In this document: positions 15,111 through 16,809 of the stretch, piece by piece | Layout: each line of letters starts with the position of its first letter | How positions within the stretch are numbered: position 1 is the first letter of the stretch | From: PBB1 sp043749095 | GTDB lineage: Bacteria > Pseudomonadota > Gammaproteobacteria > Burkholderiales > Burkholderiaceae_C | Direction of reading: 5' to 3' | Assembly (NCBI GenBank): GCA_043749095.1 | Contig: JAYVEB010000063.1 | Location: 1 to 16,809 of the forward strand | DNA length: 16,809 nt | Notes under the pieces: generated by a model | The model's database searches: none | What the model saw: only the letters and a program-made list of their open reading frames with translations | What the model was told of the DNA's origin: nothing | Position numbers and translations under genes: made by a program

Positions 15111-16634
15111 TCAGGCAGCGACCTTGAAGGCCGCGACCGACTCGACCAGCGCATGGGCCTGCTTGCTGAGACTTTCGGTGGCTGCTGCGCTTTGTTCTAT
15201 CAGCGCGGCATTCTGTTGGGTGGCCTGATCCATGTGAGACATCGCCTCACCGACCTGACTGATGCCGGTGCTTTGCTCGGAGGGCGCGGTGCTGATCTCG
15301 GCGACGATCTCCGTGACCCGGCGGATGGCGCTGACGAGCTCCTGCATCGTCTTGCCGGCCTCGTCGACCAGCACCGTGCCTTCTTCCACGCGCCCGACGC
15401 TGTCATACACCAGCGTGCGAACCTCGCGCGCGGCCTCAGCACTGCGATGCGCCAGGCTGCGCACCTCACTGGCTACCACGGCAAACCCCCGTCCCTGATC
15501 ACCGGCCCGCGCCGCCTCGACAGCAGCGTTCAGGGCCAGGATGTTGGTCTGGAATGCGATGCCATCGATCACACCGATGATGTCGGCGATCTTCCTCGAA
15601 CTGTCACTGATGCCGGAGATGGTCGCAACCACCTGGCTCATCACTTCTCCGCCCTTCAACGCGACGCTGGAAGCGCCCAAAGCCAGCTGGTTGGCCTGTC
15701 GCGCGTTGTCGGCATTGGCGCGAACCGTTGAGCTCATCTGCTCCATGGTGGCGGCGGTCTGCTGCAGTGCACTGGCCTGCTGCTCGGTGCGATTGGAAAA
15801 GTCGAGATTCCCCCCGGCAATCTCGCGGCTCGCGGTGGCCATGGTTTGCGCGTTGGCTTTCACCTCGGACACGATGCGTGCGAAGTCGGTCTGCATGCGC
15901 TGCATCGATTGCAGCGTCTCGTCGTTTCCGTGGAGGTGAATCGTCGAGGTCAGGTCGCCGTGCGCCAGCTGGCCGGCGACCTCGACCGCATGCGCCATCG
16001 GGCGCGTCATGTTGCGTGCCAATGCCAATGCAGCGACAACAATCAGCATCGCCCTCACGATCAGCGAGGCCACGACGAACGCGTGTGTCTGCTGGACACC
16101 TGAGTGGGCATCGGCAATGACGCCGCGGCCGTTCTTCTCGATCGAGTCCGAGAGCGCTGCCATGCGCTCCTCCAGTTCACCGAAGACCGCTTGCAGTGCT
16201 GGCAGTTCCGCTTTGGCCTTGCCGGAATCGATGGCTGCGGCATCGACGACGCGGGCGGCCGACTCGAGGTACTTCCGCACCAGTGGCTCGGCGGTAGTCA
16301 AGGCGCTGCGGCTGTCGGCACTCAGGGGCAAGGTGCCGAACTTGGCCAAGGCCTCGTTGAACTTCTTCGCGTGCTCGGCAAGGCCTGCCTTGGCCTCGGT
16401 GATGCTCGCTGGGCTCTTGTCCAAGGCACCGAGGTAAGCCCTCTGGGCATCGGCACGAACCGCGTCATGCATCATGTCCGCGTCCTGGCTGGTCTGCAGC
16501 GATTCACCCGCCCGAACGGCCTCATCGATCGACACACCAACGCGAGACACGCCCAACAAGCCCATGCCTCCGCTGACCGACGCAAGCACGGCGCCGAACA
16601 GTCCCAGGAGAAGAATTTGTGTGCGAAGTTTCAT
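15111..16634 (-). CDS. Methyl-accepting chemotaxis protein
   Basis: A second transmembrane chemoreceptor, 507 aa. TM1 is at about residues 5-27. A periplasmic helical sensor covers about 28-182, with little similarity to that of the receptor at 6783-8495 beyond helical character. TM2 is at about 185-207 and HAMP at about 208-260. The signalling coiled coil covers about 265-500, with the tip at about 352-386 including IDGIAFQTNILALNAAVEAA and QGRGFAVVASEVR. The protein stops soon after the coiled coil (VAAFKVAA) and has no CheR pentapeptide. The ATG at 16634 starts directly with the membrane anchor, with GGGG about 6 nt upstream. A sigma-28-like promoter lies 32 bp upstream. It sits beside the sulfate/thiosulfate-binding genes, so a sulfur-related ligand is conceivable but unproven. 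Confidence 0.95.
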   Translation of the reverse strand: MKLRTQILLLGLFGAVLASVSGGMGLLGVSRVGVSIDEAVRAGESLQTSQDADMMHDAVRADAQRAYLGALDKSPASITEAKAGLAEHAKKFNEALAKFGTLPLSADSRSALTTAEPLVRKYLESAARVVDAAAIDSGKAKAELPALQAVFGELEERMAALSDSIEKNGRGVIADAHSGVQQTHAFVVASLIVRAMLIVVAALALARNMTRPMAHAVEVAGQLAHGDLTSTIHLHGNDETLQSMQRMQTDFARIVSEVKANAQTMATASREIAGGNLDFSNRTEQQASALQQTAATMEQMSSTVRANADNARQANQLALGASSVALKGGEVMSQVVATISGISDSSRKIADIIGVIDGIAFQTNILALNAAVEAARAGDQGRGFAVVASEVRSLAHRSAEAAREVRTLVYDSVGRVEEGTVLVDEAGKTMQELVSAIRRVTEIVAEISTAPSEQSTGISQVGEAMSHMDQATQQNAALIEQSAAATESLSKQAHALVESVAAFKVAA

Positions 16635-16666
16635 GGTGGCCCCGATCCACGATGCTCAATGGACTG

Positions 16667-16693
16667 ACATCGGCATCTGAGGCCTTGGCTTGA
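16667..16693 (-). promoter_or_regulatory. Sigma-28 (FliA)-like promoter for the second chemoreceptor
   Basis: On the minus strand, TCAAGCCA is followed after 11 bases by GCCGATGT (6 of 8 with GCCGATAA). The layout is the same as for the other receptor: TCAAG start, 11-bp spacer ending in CAGAT, then GCCGAT. It directs transcription into the receptor starting at 16634. Confidence 0.65.
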
Positions 16694-16779
16694 CCTGAGC
16701 AGGGGAATACGCCTAGGGGTCTGGGCGGCAGAAGGGAAGTCCCTGACTGCAGATGGCACGGGAGGTGCGTTGATGCGGC

Positions 16780-16809
16780 ATGGCCGCGAACTACCTTCCC
16801 TACGAACCG
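16780..16809 (+). CDS. Possible start of an IS1182-type transposase (partial, cut by right edge)
   Basis: The final ten codons read MAANYLPYEP, which resembles the N-terminus of IS1182-family transposases as I recall them (an NY-PY-P pattern before the leucine/proline-rich LLPP stretch). A GGGAGG run (16760-16765) lies 14 nt before the ATG, longer than ideal. An in-frame stop at 16771 limits how far upstream the frame could begin. If right, an insertion sequence begins somewhere between about 16700 and 16780, upstream of the chemoreceptor promoter. No terminal inverted repeat could be confirmed with only one end visible. Ten residues are thin evidence, and an unrelated gene start or chance frame is possible. 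Confidence 0.45.
   Translation, partial: MAANYLPYEP

Overview
The window is a GC-rich, tightly packed stretch of a bacterial chromosome. Gene content and protein style (CysB-type regulator, Feo iron transport, VIT transporter, CysP/CysT/CysW/CysA sulfur uptake, 4-helix-bundle chemoreceptors, B12-dependent methylmalonyl-CoA mutase with a GntR regulator) suggest a motile, free-living betaproteobacterium, most likely of the order Burkholderiales. That placement is inferred from recognised protein families, not from a database search. No rRNA, tRNA or CRISPR was seen.

Layout. (1) 1-1798, minus: 5' part of a methylmalonyl-CoA mutase gene, cut by the window edge just as its B12-binding domain begins. 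It is divergent from a GntR/FCD regulator (1927-2643, plus). The gap holds a 20-bp inverted repeat (likely operator) and a perfect 24-bp palindrome in the mutase leader. (2) 2708-6774: a metal block. A ZrgA/DUF2796-type secreted protein (plus) converges on feoAB (minus, Fur-box-like site upstream). folA (dihydrofolate reductase) and a VIT-family Fe/Mn transporter (plus) follow, coupled by a TGATG overlap. (3) 6783-8495, minus: a chemoreceptor with a strong sigma-28-like promoter. (4) 8745-14839: a complete sulfate/thiosulfate uptake locus. cysB (plus) converges on the minus-strand set sbp - cysP - cysT - cysW - cysA, so there are two substrate-binding proteins for one ABC transporter. (5) 15111-16634, minus: a second chemoreceptor, again with a sigma-28-like promoter of the same architecture. 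(6) The last 30 bases look like the first ten codons of an IS1182-type transposase, so an insertion sequence probably starts at the right edge.

How the genes work together. CysB is expected to sense acetylserine and activate the binding proteins and permease that bring in sulfate and thiosulfate. A shared motif of about 10 bp lies 90-110 bp upstream of cysB, cysP and sbp. FeoA/FeoB import ferrous iron under probable Fur control, and the VIT protein would move Fe/Mn out of the cytoplasm. The GntR protein probably tunes the propionyl-CoA/methylmalonyl-CoA branch. The most noteworthy points are the paired sigma-28-like promoters on two receptors that bracket the sulfur locus, the CysP/Sbp tandem, the mutase-leader palindrome, the unusual active-site loop of the dihydrofolate reductase and the transposase start. 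I found no convincing wholly new system.
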